The notes under the pieces are model-generated. The model did no database searches. It saw only the letters and a list, made by a program, of their open reading frames with translations, and had not been told where the DNA came from. Below, in pieces: positions 36,280 through 46,348 of a DNA stretch of 64,000 nt. Position numbers and translations under genes: made by a program. Every line of letters starts with the position of its first letter. Within the stretch, counting starts at the first letter, position 1. This DNA comes from Roseobacter denitrificans OCh 114 (GTDB lineage Bacteria > Pseudomonadota > Alphaproteobacteria > Rhodobacterales > Rhodobacteraceae). The stretch spans positions 2,875,001-2,939,000 of the forward strand of contig NC_008209.1 of assembly GCF_000014045.1 (NCBI RefSeq). Direction: 5' to 3'.

Positions 36280-36469
36280 GAAATCTGCCCTTCGGTTTTC
36301 TTTACTGCCTCCCGATTAGCCTGCCCGCACCCCAAGAGCAACGGCCAGTCGCACCGCGCGCACAGTGCCTGCGCCACATCTTTGCGCAAACCCTGTGCAT
36401 CACCACAGATTGCCCTGCCCGCTCAAGCGCCTACACTCCTCATAATTGCACACCGACCGGAGACGCAGG

Positions 36470-37669
36470 ATGACCCTTTCCAACACGACACAGCATTACG
36501 GAAGCGTAGCCAAGACATTTCACTGGCTCACTGCCCTGCTGATCCTGACGCTGATACCGCTTGGCATCTTTGCCAATGACCTGCCCTATGAGACTTCGGA
36601 ACAACTCACGCGCAAGGCATGGTACTTTTCGCTGCACAAAACGCTCGGCGTGACAGTGTTCTTTGTGGCGCTGGCGCGCATCATCTGGGCCATCAGCCAA
36701 CCCAAACCCGCCCTGCTGCACGCTGATCGCAAAGTGGAAAGTCTTGCAGCGCAATCGGTGCACTGGCTGCTTTATGGCTCACTGCTGCTGGTTCCCCTGT
36801 CGGGCTGGGTGCACCACGCCGCGACCTCCGGGTTTGCGCCGATCTGGTGGCCCCTGGGCCAGAACCTGCCGCTGATCCCGAAGTCAGAGGCGCTCGCCGG
36901 GTTTACGGCAGGCTTGCACATCGTCTTCGAACGCGTGCTGGTCGTGTCGATCTTCCTGCATGCCGCAGGCGCGCTGAAACACCACTTCATCGACCGTGAC
37001 AGCACGCTTCGGCGGATGCTGCCCGGCACCCCGCAGGTGCCCGCAGTCAACGCAGGCCACGCCACGGTTCTGCCGCTGGCCGTTGCCTTGGTCATCTGGG
37101 GTGGTGCGGTCGCGACCGGGGCGAGCTTGGGTCTATATGAAAAACACGACGGCAGTGTTCAGGCCGCCGCCCTCGAAGCGGTGCAATCGGACTGGGTCGT
37201 GCAGGATGGCACCCTTGAAATCACCGTGCAGCAGCTCGGCTCCGCTGTGACCGGCAGCTTTGCCGACTGGACAGCGGCGATCAGCTTTGACGAAACCGTG
37301 CAAAGCGGCCCTGCGGGATCGGTGGATGTGATCGTCTCCATCGGCTCCCTGACGCTGGGGTCGGTCACATCCGATGCCATGGGCAGCGATTTCTTCAACG
37401 CCGAAGGGTTCCCGACCGCCAGTTTCAACGCCACAATCGAGCGGGGCGAACAGGGCTATGCGGCCATCGGCGCGCTGACCATCAAGGGCACCACGCTGCC
37501 CGCCACCCTGCCCTTCACGCTCGATGTGTCCGACGGTGTTGCAACAATGCAGGGGGGGTTGCAGATCGACCGCCGCGATTTCAAAATTGGCGAATCGCAA
37601 AAGGACGAAAGCGCCGTGGGCTTTGCCGTGGATGTCGCCGTCAGCCTTACCGCCAGCGAAGGCGGCTGA
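36470..37669 (+). CDS. Cytochrome b561 - YceI fusion protein
   Basis: The 399-residue protein joins a four-helix cytochrome b561 domain (about 1-185) to a periplasmic YceI lipocalin-like domain (about 225-399). His residues for two b hemes appear in AKTFHWLTA, SLHKTLGV, LHIVFERV and LHAAGALKHHF. The YceI part contains SFADWTAAISFDE and IDRRDFKIGE and binds isoprenoid quinone-like lipids in other members. A quinol-linked membrane electron carrier that delivers to or from a lipid-bound partner is inferred. Start at 36470 has GGAG upstream. A separate YceI gene faces it. Confidence 0.88.
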   Translation: MTLSNTTQHYGSVAKTFHWLTALLILTLIPLGIFANDLPYETSEQLTRKAWYFSLHKTLGVTVFFVALARIIWAISQPKPALLHADRKVESLAAQSVHWLLYGSLLLVPLSGWVHHAATSGFAPIWWPLGQNLPLIPKSEALAGFTAGLHIVFERVLVVSIFLHAAGALKHHFIDRDSTLRRMLPGTPQVPAVNAGHATVLPLAVALVIWGGAVATGASLGLYEKHDGSVQAAALEAVQSDWVVQDGTLEITVQQLGSAVTGSFADWTAAISFDETVQSGPAGSVDVIVSIGSLTLGSVTSDAMGSDFFNAEGFPTASFNATIERGEQGYAAIGALTIKGTTLPATLPFTLDVSDGVATMQGGLQIDRRDFKIGESQKDESAVGFAVDVAVSLTASEGG

Positions 37670-37676
37670 ATGAAAA

Positions 37677-37701
37677 AGGCCGCGCTGTCATGGCGCGGCC
37701 T
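37677..37701 (-). terminator. Terminator shared by the b561-YceI fusion and yceI
   Basis: A 9-bp stem AGGCCGCGC/GCGCGGCCT with a 7-nt loop lies between two convergent genes. The T-run (TTTTTC) is on the minus strand, so it mainly ends the yceI transcript. Confidence 0.85.
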
Positions 37702-37728
37702 CTTGGATCGATTGGACGAACGGGTCGA

Positions 37729-38307
37729 TTACTCCGCCTGAAGCGCCTCGATCGAGATTTGAACGGTAACCTCATCGCTCACCGCAGGCGCAAAAGCACC
37801 GAGTTCGAAATCAGACCGCAGCAGCGTGGTCGTGGCGTCAAAGCCCAGTGTGGGCGTCCCTTGCTGGGGGCCGAAAGGGTAAGGGCCGGACTTGTTCAAC
37901 ACCGCATCCAGCACCACAGGCTTGGTCACGTCGTTCATGGTCAGATCACCTGTAATCTTCGCCGTGTTCTCTCCGGTGACTTCGATGGATGACGATGTGA
38001 AGGAAATCATGTCATCCTCGGTTGCGCCGAAGAAGTCCTCCGACATGAAATGCGCTTCGCGGTCTTCCCAACCGGTAAACATGCTCATCGTTGGCATGGA
38101 GACTGAAACGCTGGACCCGGCTGGGTTTTCCGCGTCGAACATGATTTCCCCTTCGAAACCAGAGAACATGCCAAAGGTTGTCGAGAACCCGAGGTGGTTG
38201 TAGCTGAACAGAACCTGGCTGTGGCTGGCATCCAGCACATATTTATCCGCTGCAGACGCAAAGGAAGCTGTAGCAGCAAGCGCCGCCGCAAGAACGAGAG
38301 TTTTCAT
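37729..38307 (-). CDS. YceI family periplasmic protein
   Basis: The 192-residue protein begins with a signal peptide (about residues 1-19, MKTLVLAAALAATASFASA) and then a YceI lipocalin-like barrel: KYVLDASHSQVLFSYNHLGF, FSGFEGEIMFDAENP and LTMNDVTKPVVLDAVLN. Members bind long isoprenoids in a hydrophobic tunnel. It faces the b561-YceI fusion, whose second half is a paralogue; the pair may share a ligand or one may derive from the other. Confidence 0.93.
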   Translation of the reverse strand: MKTLVLAAALAATASFASAADKYVLDASHSQVLFSYNHLGFSTTFGMFSGFEGEIMFDAENPAGSSVSVSMPTMSMFTGWEDREAHFMSEDFFGATEDDMISFTSSSIEVTGENTAKITGDLTMNDVTKPVVLDAVLNKSGPYPFGPQQGTPTLGFDATTTLLRSDFELGAFAPAVSDEVTVQISIEALQAE

Positions 38308-38640
38308 CGCCGATATCTCCGTGTTGATGTGAACCTAAAAGATGGGGCAGATGGCACCAAAAACAAATGCCGTTCACGAACAGGTTATGCGCATCTGCGA
38401 ACATAACACCCCCAAGCGGCGCAAATCGTGCAAAAATAACCACCCTGCCGCATGGCACGAACGGATCGCCCGCGCCCCCTTATCCCAAGCGCATGCGCAG
38501 CCTTGCGTCATACCGAAAACCGTGTATACGCAGCACTTCCTTTTGCAAAACACTTGAACCGCGCAGTCTCTCGTGGTGGGGCCGCAAAAGGGGAAACGCC
38601 CTGCCTTTGAAATGCGCCCTGATACAAATAAGGAAGACAC
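38308..38640 (+). promoter_or_regulatory. Upstream region of rpsF with candidate promoter
   Basis: This 333-bp interval separates yceI from rpsF. A candidate promoter on the plus strand is TTGCGT (38503-38508) and TATACG (38525-38530) with a 16-bp spacer. Between it and rpsF lies about 110 bp of GC-rich leader, the place where S6-S18 leader RNAs occur in other bacteria; I could not prove such a fold. No gene is visible. Confidence 0.5.
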
Positions 38641-38994
38641 ATGCCTTTATACGAGCATGTTATGATCGCACGTCAGGACCTGTCCAACACACAGGCCGAA
38701 GGGTTGATCGAACATTTTGGAACCGTCCTGTCCGACAACGGCGGCAAACTCGTGGATCACGAGTACTGGGGCGTCAAAACGATGGCCTACAAGATCAACA
38801 AGAACCGCAAGGGTCACTATGCATTCCTGCGCTCTGATGCGCCTGCACCGGCTGTCCACGAGATGGAGCGCTTGATGCGTCTGCATGATGATGTGATGCG
38901 CGTTTTGACGATCAAGGTTGATGAACACGCGGAACTGCCATCGGTTCAGATGCAAAAGCGCGAAGAACGTGGCGACCGCCGCGAACGTCGTTGA
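38641..38994 (+). CDS. rpsF: Ribosomal protein S6
   Basis: S6 binds 16S rRNA together with S18 in the platform of the small subunit. The 117-residue protein starts MPLYEHVMIARQDLSNTQAE and has the S6 blocks YWGVKTMAYKINKNRKGHY and FLRSDAPAPAVHEMERLMRL, with a basic tail EERGDRRERR. It leads the rpsF-rpsR-rplI operon, with 26 bp to rpsR. Confidence 0.98.
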   Translation: MPLYEHVMIARQDLSNTQAEGLIEHFGTVLSDNGGKLVDHEYWGVKTMAYKINKNRKGHYAFLRSDAPAPAVHEMERLMRLHDDVMRVLTIKVDEHAELPSVQMQKREERGDRRERR

Positions 38995-39020
38995 TCGACA
39001 TTAGGATAAGGACATAAACC

Positions 39021-39248
39021 ATGGCCAGCAAACCATTTTTCCGCCGCCGCAAGGTCTGCCCCTTCTCGGGCGACAACGCGCCGAAGATCGACTACAAAGA
39101 CACCCGTCTGTTGCAGCGCTACATCTCTGAGCGGGGCAAGATCGTCCCTTCCCGTATCACCGCAGTTTCCGCCAAAAAGCAACGTGAGCTGGCCCGTGCC
39201 ATCAAACGCGCCCGCTTTCTGGCCCTTCTGCCCTACGCCGTGAAGTAA
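39021..39248 (+). CDS. rpsR: Ribosomal protein S18
   Basis: The 75-residue protein carries the S18 pattern [31 protein letters not shown] and [14 protein letters not shown]18 pairs with S6 on 16S rRNA. A single Cys is retained in the N-terminal part. It is 10 bp from rplI. Confidence 0.98.
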   Translation: MASKPFFRRRKVCPFSGDNAPKIDYKDTRLLQRYISERGKIVPSRITAVSAKKQRELARAIKRARFLALLPYAVK

Positions 39249-39258
39249 GGAGAACATC

Positions 39259-39894
39259 ATGCAAGTTATCCTTCTCGAACGTGTCGCAAAGCTCGGCCAG
39301 ATGGGCGAAGTCGTAGACGTCAAACCCGGTTATGCACGCAACTTTCTGTTGCCGCAGGGCAAGGCGCTGTCGGCGTCCAAAGCCAACATCGAGGCTTTCG
39401 AGCAGCAGAAAGCGCAGCTTGAGGCCCGTAACCTTGAGACCAGGAAAGAAGCCGAGGCGCTCGCGGCCAAGCTTGATGGACAACAGTTCATCGTGATTCG
39501 CTCGGCGTCCGATTCTGGCGCACTTTACGGGTCGGTCACCACCCGTGACGCAGCCGAGGCTGCAACCGAAGCGGGCTTTACCGTGGACCGCAAGCAGGTC
39601 GTGCTCTCCCCGATCAAGGAACTGGGTCTGCACGCCGTTCAGGTTGTTCTGCACCCTGAAGTGGACGCAACGATCCACTTGAATGTCGCGCGTTCCGTCG
39701 AAGAAGCCGAACTGCAGGCATCCGGCAAGTCCATTCAGGAACTCGCCGCCGAGGAAGAAGCAGCCGCTGAATTCGAAATTCAGGAACTGTTTGACGATAT
39801 CGGCGCCGCAGCTTCCGAAGACGAAGAACTCGCAGAAACTGCCGGTGTGGCACCTGCAGAGCCAAGCGAGGAAGACGACAGCGCCAAGGCGTAA
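39259..39894 (+). CDS. rplI: Ribosomal protein L9
   Basis: L9 binds 23S rRNA at the base of the L1 stalk. The N-terminal domain (about 1-50) reads [19 protein letters not shown] and [16 protein letters not shown]. The C-terminal domain follows after a long helix. At 211 residues it is longer than the 149-residue E. coli protein because of an acidic tail (about 165-211, rich in Glu, Ala and Asp), a feature of alphaproteobacterial L9. A terminator follows. Confidence 0.97.
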   Translation: MQVILLERVAKLGQMGEVVDVKPGYARNFLLPQGKALSASKANIEAFEQQKAQLEARNLETRKEAEALAAKLDGQQFIVIRSASDSGALYGSVTTRDAAEAATEAGFTVDRKQVVLSPIKELGLHAVQVVLHPEVDATIHLNVARSVEEAELQASGKSIQELAAEEEAAAEFEIQELFDDIGAAASEDEELAETAGVAPAEPSEEDDSAKA

Positions 39895-39917
39895 CCCGTC
39901 ATCCTATCGACATTGAA

Positions 39918-39945
39918 AGGCCGGGAACCGCTCCCGGCCTTTTTT
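39918..39945 (+). terminator. Rho-independent terminator after rplI
   Basis: A 9-bp stem AGGCCGGGA/TCCCGGCCT with a 5-nt loop is followed by six T. It lies 24 bp after the rplI stop codon and ends the ribosomal operon. Confidence 0.95.
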
Positions 39946-39967
39946 CTTGGGGCAACGACAGAACCAG

Positions 39968-40061
39968 AGCGTCTGGCGAAATACCCGAAACATCACTTAA
40001 CGCGTTGCAATCCTTGATTTCAGGCCGCGTTGCGTGATCGAGGTTTTTCGCATGACGCTTT
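39968..40061 (-). repeat. Dispersed intergenic repeat, copy C (inverted)
   Basis: Read on the minus strand it has AAGCGTCATGCGAAAAACC, then the core GCGGCCTGAAATCAAGG with GATTGCAACGCG, and the tail TTAAGTGATGTTTCGGGTAT and GCCAGACGC. It is the best-preserved match to copies A and D. It separates rplI from the alternative oxidase gene. Confidence 0.75.
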
Positions 40062-40227
40062 AGCCCTTCCATGCGGCCTTGCGCATGGCGCGTTTTTTGC
40101 GCCCAAGCCCGCGCCGAAATCCCGGCACTGAAAACACCAGAAACACCATGTATTTGCGCAAAATGACGCAATACCTTGTTTCGCCTTCCGACGACATCAT
40201 CTTTTCTGACAGAAACAGGAGGAATTG

Positions 40228-40869
40228 ATGCACAACATATCAACGGCTGAAGACCCAGACGCCTTGATCCACCACACACCACCCACCGACTTGCGCGATC
40301 GCTTTGCGCTGCGGCTGGTCAAATTCATGCGGATTTTTGCAGATAAGTTCTTTGCGAAACGCTACGGGCACCGCGCTGTCGTGCTGGAAACGGTCGCGGC
40401 GGTTCCGGGTATGGTCGGCGGTATGTTGCAGCATCTCAAAGCCCTGCGCCGACTGCGCGATGACGAAGGATGGGTGCGCGAACTGCTGGATGAAGCGGAA
40501 AATGAGCGTATGCATCTGATGACATTCATCAAGGTCGCAGAACCCAGCAGGTTGGAGCGCTATCTGATCATCGCAGGGCAAGGGGTGTTCTTTAACCTCT
40601 ATTTTCTGCTCTATCTCTTTGCGCCCCGCACGGCCCACCGGGTCGTCGCCTACCTCGAAGAAGAAGCGGTCATCAGCTACACGCAATACCTCGAAGAAGT
40701 CGATGCAGGCCGGGTTCCAAACATAGAAGCCCCGCAGATCGCCATTGACTACTGGAAGCTGCCCGCCGACGCACGCCTGCGGGAAGTCATCGTGGCCGTG
40801 CGCGCTGACGAAGCGGGCCACCGGGACCGGAACCACGAAATGGCGAACGAACTGGCGTCATCCGCCTGA
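40228..40869 (+). CDS. Alternative (ubiquinol) oxidase
   Basis: This di-iron enzyme oxidises ubiquinol with oxygen without pumping protons. The 213-residue membrane protein has the four ligand motifs: LETVAAVPG (Glu), [10 protein letters not shown] (Glu, His), [11 protein letters not shown] (Glu) and [12 protein letters not shown] (Glu, His). It has the amphipathic membrane-binding segment [19 protein letters not shown]. Start ATG 40228 has a perfect AGGAGG. It stands alone between rplI and aquaporin. It gives a cyanide-resistant branch that spares cells from over-reduction; regulation is not visible. Confidence 0.94.
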   Translation: MHNISTAEDPDALIHHTPPTDLRDRFALRLVKFMRIFADKFFAKRYGHRAVVLETVAAVPGMVGGMLQHLKALRRLRDDEGWVRELLDEAENERMHLMTFIKVAEPSRLERYLIIAGQGVFFNLYFLLYLFAPRTAHRVVAYLEEEAVISYTQYLEEVDAGRVPNIEAPQIAIDYWKLPADARLREVIVAVRADEAGHRDRNHEMANELASSA

Positions 40870-40875
40870 CTGTTG

Positions 40876-40907
40876 CACGGCCTCCCCTGCGATCGGCGGA
40901 GGCCGTG
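40876..40907. terminator. Hairpin between convergent oxidase and aquaporin genes
   Basis: A perfect 10-bp stem CACGGCCTCC/GGAGGCCGTG with a 12-nt loop lies just after the oxidase stop. There is no strong T-run, so termination is probable but not certain. Confidence 0.55.
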
Positions 40908-40923
40908 ATCCTCTGCGCGGGTG

Positions 40924-41613
40924 TCAATCGTCGGTGGTCATGAGCTTCCAGATCGCCGCGCCGATCGCTGCGCCGATCAAGGGAGCCACCCAAAACAGCC
41001 AAAGCTGCGTCACGGCGGGACCTTCGGCAAACAGCGCAACACCTGTTGAGCGGGCCGGGTTGACCGATGTATTGGAGACCGGGATCGAAATCAGGTGGAT
41101 CAAGGTCAATCCCAGACCAATGGCAATGGGCGCAAAGCCAGCCGGTGCACCTGAAGACGTGGAACCGAGGATGATAATCAGGAAAAATGCGGTCAGCACA
41201 ATCTCGACAACCAAAACAGAGATCAGTGAATACCCCTGCGGCGAGGCCTCGGCATACCCGTTTGAGGCAAAGCCACCAACCCCTTCAAACCTGGCGCCGC
41301 CAGATACGATCATGAACAAGACCGCGGCTGCGAGGGCAGCACCGGCCACCTGGGCTGCCCAATAAGGCAAGAGATCCTTGCCATCAAATCGTCCCCCGAT
41401 CAGCAGACCGAGCGACACCGCCGGATTGAAATGACCGCCCGAAATATGACCCACCGTATAGGCCATCGTCATCACCGTCAGGCCAAATGCGAGGCTCACC
41501 CCGAGCCAGCCAATACCCACATCAGCCACACCGGCGGCCAGAACGGCACTGCCGCAACCACCGAACACCAGCCAAAACGTGCCGAAAAATTCGGCCATCA
41601 GTTTCTTTGTCAT
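40924..41613 (-). CDS. aqpZ: Aquaporin Z
   Basis: The 229-residue protein is a six-helix channel with two NPA boxes: [11 protein letters not shown] near residue 65 and SVNPARSTG near residue 185. The selectivity Arg follows the second NPA box. It lets water cross the inner membrane in both directions. It is convergent with the alternative oxidase and lies downstream of the trigger factor gene, from which it is separated by a terminator. Confidence 0.96.
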   Translation of the reverse strand: MTKKLMAEFFGTFWLVFGGCGSAVLAAGVADVGIGWLGVSLAFGLTVMTMAYTVGHISGGHFNPAVSLGLLIGGRFDGKDLLPYWAAQVAGAALAAAVLFMIVSGGARFEGVGGFASNGYAEASPQGYSLISVLVVEIVLTAFFLIIILGSTSSGAPAGFAPIAIGLGLTLIHLISIPVSNTSVNPARSTGVALFAEGPAVTQLWLFWVAPLIGAAIGAAIWKLMTTDD

Positions 41614-41693
41614 TGCGCACCTCTGTTCAAATCAAATGATTGGTGCGTTCAACCTTAAACTGAATGAATTTCAAATCACGACGGTAAAATTGA

Positions 41694-41721
41694 AAAAACC
41701 GGCGTCATTTCTGACACCGGT
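41694..41721 (-). terminator. Rho-independent terminator after tig
   Basis: On the minus strand a 10-bp stem ACCGGTGTCA/TGACGCCGGT (one G-U) with loop GAAA is followed by six T. It starts 28 bp after the tig stop. Confidence 0.95.
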
Positions 41722-41748
41722 CTCATCAATCAACGCAAATCGCGTGTT

Positions 41749-43080
41749 TTACTCTTCTTCAAGCGCTTCGACAGCTTTCTGCAGATCGTCCTTGGACACT
41801 TCCTTTTCGGTGACTTTTGCACCTGCGAACACGTGATCGACGACCTTGTCTTCGAAGATCGGGGCACGCATCTGCTGCTGCATCTGCTGGTTTTGCTGCA
41901 CGAACTCAAAGAACTGACGCTCCTGACCGGGGTACTGGCGCGCCTGGTTCATGATCGCCTGGCTCATCTCCGCATCCGTCACTTCGACCTTGGCCTTCTG
42001 GCCGATATCGGCCAGCAACAACCCAAGACGCACGCGGCGCTCCGCGAGCTTGGTGTGTTCTTCGGTCGGCGTGATTTCCGGATGATCGTGTCCCTGCACA
42101 TCCGGGTTTTCCTCATGCCAGAGTTGGTGCGCAATTTGGCCGGCTTCTGCGCTGACCAGTGATGGCGGCAAGTCAAAGTCGACGATGTCATCAAGGGCAT
42201 CCAGCAGGGAACGCTTCATGATCGCGCGTGCGGCACCGGCATATTCCGCCTCCAGACGCTCTGCGATCTGACCCTTCAGGGCCGCGAGGTCTTCGGCGCC
42301 GAACTTCTTGGCCAACTCGTCATCGATTTCCGCCGGAACGGGTTTCTTGACCTCTTTGACAGTGCATTCGAACACGGCTTCTTTGCCGGCAAGGTTTTCC
42401 GCCTGGTAATTCTCGGGGAAGGTCACGGTGACCGCTTTCTCTTCCCCGGCCTTGACGCCCACAAGCTGCTCCTCGAAACCCGGAATGAAGGAATTTGACC
42501 CGAGCACCAGCGGGTAATCCTCCGCCGCACCGCCGTCAAAGGCCTCACCGTCGACCTTGCCGAGGAAGTCCATGACGATCTGGTCGCCGTCTTTCGCCTT
42601 CGAACCCTTCTTGCGGTTCTCGAAATTCTGTGCGGTTTCTGCGAGACTGCCCAGCGCTTCGTCAATCGCGGCGTCATCCGCCTTGACGGTCATTCTCTCA
42701 AGCTCAATCGCTGAAAAATCAACATCGGGGATATCGGGAAGCGCCTCGTAGGACATCGACACCTCGATGTCGTCACCCTCTTTCCAGTTCTCGTTGGTCA
42801 TCTTGACCTCGGGCTGCATGGCAGGGCGATCCCCGGACGACGTGAAATGGTCGTTCATCGCACCATCAATGCTTTCCTGCATTGCTTCGCCCATGACCTT
42901 TTGGCCAAACTGCTTTTTCAGCAGCGCCATCGGCACCTTGCCTTTGCGAAAGCCCTTCATTTCGACTTCGGGCTGGGCTTCTGCCAGCTTCTCGTTGACC
43001 TTGGCATCCAGTTCAGCCGCGGTGACCTTGATGGCATAGCCGCGTTTCAAACCTTCATTCAGCGTCTCGGTGACCTGCAT
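41749..43080 (-). CDS. tig: Trigger factor
   Basis: This ribosome-bound chaperone with peptidyl-prolyl isomerase activity is 443 residues here. It begins [17 protein letters not shown]; a longer frame upstream to 43509 is not supported because that sequence lies beyond the gap and has no domain match. The ribosome-binding signature appears as [18 protein letters not shown]. The FKBP domain follows (about 160-245, [22 protein letters not shown]), and the C-terminal helical chaperone domain with a Gln/Met-rich stretch ([12 protein letters not shown]). A promoter lies upstream at 43136-43164. Confidence 0.96.
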   Translation of the reverse strand: MQVTETLNEGLKRGYAIKVTAAELDAKVNEKLAEAQPEVEMKGFRKGKVPMALLKKQFGQKVMGEAMQESIDGAMNDHFTSSGDRPAMQPEVKMTNENWKEGDDIEVSMSYEALPDIPDVDFSAIELERMTVKADDAAIDEALGSLAETAQNFENRKKGSKAKDGDQIVMDFLGKVDGEAFDGGAAEDYPLVLGSNSFIPGFEEQLVGVKAGEEKAVTVTFPENYQAENLAGKEAVFECTVKEVKKPVPAEIDDELAKKFGAEDLAALKGQIAERLEAEYAGAARAIMKRSLLDALDDIVDFDLPPSLVSAEAGQIAHQLWHEENPDVQGHDHPEITPTEEHTKLAERRVRLGLLLADIGQKAKVEVTDAEMSQAIMNQARQYPGQERQFFEFVQQNQQMQQQMRAPIFEDKVVDHVFAGAKVTEKEVSKDDLQKAVEALEEE

Positions 43081-43135
43081 ATGTGCTCCATAGGGTAAGG
43101 CGCGCCAGACAGACGCGGATATCAAAATTTCCGCT

Positions 43136-43164
43136 GTTCTATGTGCGTCGCAGCCAAGGTGCAA
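43136..43164 (-). promoter_or_regulatory. Candidate sigma-70 promoter of tig
   Basis: On the minus strand TTGCAC and TAGAAC are spaced by 17 bp, about 55 bp before the tig start. The match to the consensus is moderate. Confidence 0.5.
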
Positions 43165-43315
43165 GAGGCTGCGCACCGATAAAGTCCAAAGGCTGATCGG
43201 CCTGAGAAAACATCCTGGTGCCAATGCTTCATTCAAAGGTATGCCACGTAGCCAGACACCGCGCTCGCGAGGCCCCGAGAACCAACAGAAACACCGCAGC
43301 GCTTCAGGAAAGCGC

Positions 43316-46300
43316 TTATCCTGCGTATCCCGCCACGACCTGCAGAAGCCTGAATGCGGTGGCCGCGTCATTTTCCACAACCGCCAGAAACTCTTCTGCA
43401 CCAATGCGCAACGCCAATACGTCGGTTTTTGCCCGCATCGTGAGCGCGCGCGGCTCATTGCGGATGAGGCCCAATTCCCCCACCAGCTTGCCCGGCACGA
43501 CCGTCGCAATCATCGCCTCAGGCCCATCATCATCGGGTTTCACCAGAACGGCTTCGCCAGACAGAACCATATAGGCACCATCCGTAGGCTCGTCGCCTTT
43601 ATTGAAAATCGTATCCCCTGCATCGGCCTCAAACCACTTGGCTCCGAAGGCAAGCAGGCGCAACTGGCGACGGTCAAGGCCCGAAAACAGATCGGTCGCT
43701 TCGAGCGCCCGCAGTTTACGTTGCAAATCGGCGCGAGCGGCGGAATCCTCGGGCGTGTTATCGACAGGGTCAGCCGCCTGCATACGCCCTTGCACGACCT
43801 TGAGATGAACATCAAATTTCTCTGCATCTTCAAAACGATCCGAAATATAGATCATCGTGGTGTCAGGCAGCAGTCTGCGCAGGTTTTTATGCGCCGCGAC
43901 GCGCAACTCCATATCATAGCTGGCAAGTGTCTGTTCCATGATCAGGATATCGGGGCGCTTGATCGCGGCACGCATCACCGCCAGCGCCTCCGCAAATACC
44001 GCAGGCAGGTTCGACCCGTTCAAATCAAGCGGCATGTCATAGATGAGATCAATGACCGCCGGTTTCAGCCCCTCTTCCTCCAGCACCTCGGACACGCGCC
44101 GCCGCACATCATCCGCCCGTGCGCCGGCACCCTCAGACAGCTTTCCAAAAAGCGCGTTCTCAAGGACGGATACGCCCTCTGCCACGCGCGACGGATCAAG
44201 GGGCGCATAAAGATCCCCCAGCGTCGCCATGAATTTTTCGCGATTTTCCACCCGTTGTGCCACGATCTGCCGCTTCATCTCATCGGTAAAAGCAGGCCCG
44301 ATCTGTTCGGCCGTTATCTGTGCCGGAATGGTCATCAGAACGGCTTTGTCTGCGGCGGGCAAACGGTCCAGCGGTTTGTCCTTGGCCACTGCGATGACTT
44401 GGACAGCCTTGTCAAAAAACGCAGGCTCAAGGCCAAGTTTGCGAAACAAAGGGTGCTCGGTTCCGTCCTGACCGAAAATCTGGGCCAGCAATTCGATGAC
44501 GTCCCTGGCAAGCGACAAAAGACCGCTTTCCAGATCAAGACGGCGCAGCAAGTCAAAGAAAACAGTCTGCTGTGCCATCTGATCTTGCGTCATCGCCTGT
44601 CTGAGCGTGGCAAAAATCAGGTTGTTGGTTACAGGTAGGGCCGGGTTGTAGGTCTGTGGATCAAAGCGGTGGACGTATTTGTCCAAAGCGGCTTCCTGCA
44701 GGGCGGCCCAGACCCTTGGGCGGCATGTGATCAGTTTTTGCTGTAAATCCGCAGAAACCTCAGCTGTAACAATCTGGTCGAGGGATTTGCGATATATCGG
44801 CCCATCAGATCCAATTGCGTCAATCAGCGTGAGCCACCAGCCACGCAACGCGTCTTGGTCGGCCTCCCCCGCCTGAACGGGATCAATCCAATCGGTATCG
44901 GCCAAATCCGCACTGTTCCCGGAGGCGACGGCTTCGGTGATTGCATGATTTTGCGCGTCCGTCGGCTTTTGCGATCCGGGCTGGAACAGGGACATCATCA
45001 CGTTGTCGCCAAATGAGCCACGGAACAATGCAGGATCAGACGTTGCATGCCCGATCCGTCGTGCGAGCGTCGCCTGATGGAGCTTGCGCATCTCATGACT
45101 GTTGACATGGATGGTGCCGGAAAGGGGCACGACCTCTCTGGTCAGCACATCCGCAAGGGCTTGGCGGTCTTCCTCACTTTGCGCCTCGATTCCCACCAAT
45201 GCGCCGGCAGGGGCATGCAGTGTAATGGCTTCCAGAACCATATTTCCGTCCACATCCATCACACTTACGTCTTTCAAGGCCAGATTGCCGTTCAGACGCA
45301 CATCGGTGGCGGGCTGTTCGCCTAGCAACGATTCATCAATGACGCCGGTGGGTGAGAACTTGTCGATGACGGTTTCCCACCGCAGGCTCATATCCTGCGT
45401 CTGGTTGTAGTAGGCCAGAAGCTCCTTCCAGGGAGAGCTGAGGTCTTTATACGCCGCCAAAGCCGCGACCAGAGCACCAAGCGATACGGCCCCCTGAATA
45501 ACCAGATACCCACCGACTGCAAAAAAGAAGAAAGGCGTGAGTTGCGTGATGAAGTTATTGATGAACTTCATGAAAAACTTCTTCTGGTAGATACGGAAGC
45601 GGATCGCATAGACGACCCCCAAGCGCTGCGTGACCAGCGCCAGACGATACCGCCACCCGCCGTTCTCACGCAGATCACCCGCACCATTTGCCGTCTCACC
45701 AATCAACGCGGCAAGCGCGCGCACCTCCTTGATCCGGGCCTTGTTCATCAAGTTGATCTGGCGCTGCAGTTTCGGGATGATCCAAGCCTGTAGCGGGATC
45801 AAAGCGACCGCGGCCAAACCAAACCACACGCTTTGCAAAAACAGAAACGCCAGAATGGTCAGCATTTGCCCGGCCTGTAAAACCGGTTGCGCCAAGGCGT
45901 CCCCCATCAGCCCGCCCATGGGTTCGGTCTCGCCGGTGATCATCGCGACCAATTCGCCTTGCGATGTGCGTCGAAAATATGGTTTGGGAAAGCGCAGCAT
46001 GCGCGCGATCAACCCGTATCGCAGCCGACGCAGCATCCGCTCGGACAGCACACCTTTCATGGTGTTGATCCGCATTTTCAGCAAGCCATGCAGCAGCACT
46101 GACAACAGGAATGCCGCGCATAACAGCCAAAGAAACTGGATCTGACTGAGTTCGAGACCAGCAACGGAAATCACCGATGTCTGAGACCCAATGGCGTCGT
46201 TTATGATCCGCTTGGGCAATTCCAATGTCAGATACAGGAACGGAAACAGTGTCAGTGTCACTGCCAAAAGAACAAACTGGTCGCGTTTCGAGTGGCGCCA

Positions 46301-46348
46301 AATAAACTTGAACAATGTCTTTTCGATAGAACGCACCCCCGTGCGCAC
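43316..46348 (-). CDS. ABC-exporter-like protein with degenerate ATPase and cyclic-nucleotide-binding domain
   Basis: The 1010-residue protein has an ABC exporter membrane domain (about 25-330), a nucleotide-binding-like domain that is split and decayed, and a C-terminal cyclic-nucleotide-binding domain (about 888-1005, [21 protein letters not shown] and [16 protein letters not shown]). The Walker A site is lost ([11 protein letters not shown] near 385-395, no Lys). The signature reads LNGSN instead of LSGGQ. Walker B reads ILIMEQ near 800, so the catalytic Glu is Gln. About 400 residues separate Walker A and B positions, far more than usual. It is probably not a normal ATP-driven pump; a regulatory or structural membrane role is inferred. 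Confidence 0.8.
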   Translation of the reverse strand: MRTGVRSIEKTLFKFIWRHSKRDQFVLLAVTLTLFPFLYLTLELPKRIINDAIGSQTSVISVAGLELSQIQFLWLLCAAFLLSVLLHGLLKMRINTMKGVLSERMLRRLRYGLIARMLRFPKPYFRRTSQGELVAMITGETEPMGGLMGDALAQPVLQAGQMLTILAFLFLQSVWFGLAAVALIPLQAWIIPKLQRQINLMNKARIKEVRALAALIGETANGAGDLRENGGWRYRLALVTQRLGVVYAIRFRIYQKKFFMKFINNFITQLTPFFFFAVGGYLVIQGAVSLGALVAALAAYKDLSSPWKELLAYYNQTQDMSLRWETVIDKFSPTGVIDESLLGEQPATDVRLNGNLALKDVSVMDVDGNMVLEAITLHAPAGALVGIEAQSEEDRQALADVLTREVVPLSGTIHVNSHEMRKLHQATLARRIGHATSDPALFRGSFGDNVMMSLFQPGSQKPTDAQNHAITEAVASGNSADLADTDWIDPVQAGEADQDALRGWWLTLIDAIGSDGPIYRKSLDQIVTAEVSADLQQKLITCRPRVWAALQEAALDKYVHRFDPQTYNPALPVTNNLIFATLRQAMTQDQMAQQTVFFDLLRRLDLESGLLSLARDVIELLAQIFGQDGTEHPLFRKLGLEPAFFDKAVQVIAVAKDKPLDRLPAADKAVLMTIPAQITAEQIGPAFTDEMKRQIVAQRVENREKFMATLGDLYAPLDPSRVAEGVSVLENALFGKLSEGAGARADDVRRRVSEVLEEEGLKPAVIDLIYDMPLDLNGSNLPAVFAEALAVMRAAIKRPDILIMEQTLASYDMELRVAAHKNLRRLLPDTTMIYISDRFEDAEKFDVHLKVVQGRMQAADPVDNTPEDSAARADLQRKLRALEATDLFSGLDRRQLRLLAFGAKWFEADAGDTIFNKGDEPTDGAYMVLSGEAVLVKPDDDGPEAMIATVVPGKLVGELGLIRNEPRALTMRAKTDVLALRIGAEEFLAVVENDAATAFRLLQVVAGYAG

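Larger units (their letters stand above)
39895..40227. other. Gene-free interval between rplI and the alternative oxidase gene
   Basis: This 333-bp stretch holds a terminator (39918-39945) and an inverted copy of the dispersed repeat (39968-40061). The remaining 160 bp before the oxidase gene must contain its promoter; no clear hexamers were recognised. Confidence 0.6.

Noticed and set aside
41749..43509. 586-residue version of trigger factor
   Set aside because: The extra N-terminal 143 residues reach into the C-terminal coding region of the ABC-like gene in another frame and lack family similarity; MQVTET at 43080 is the normal start.
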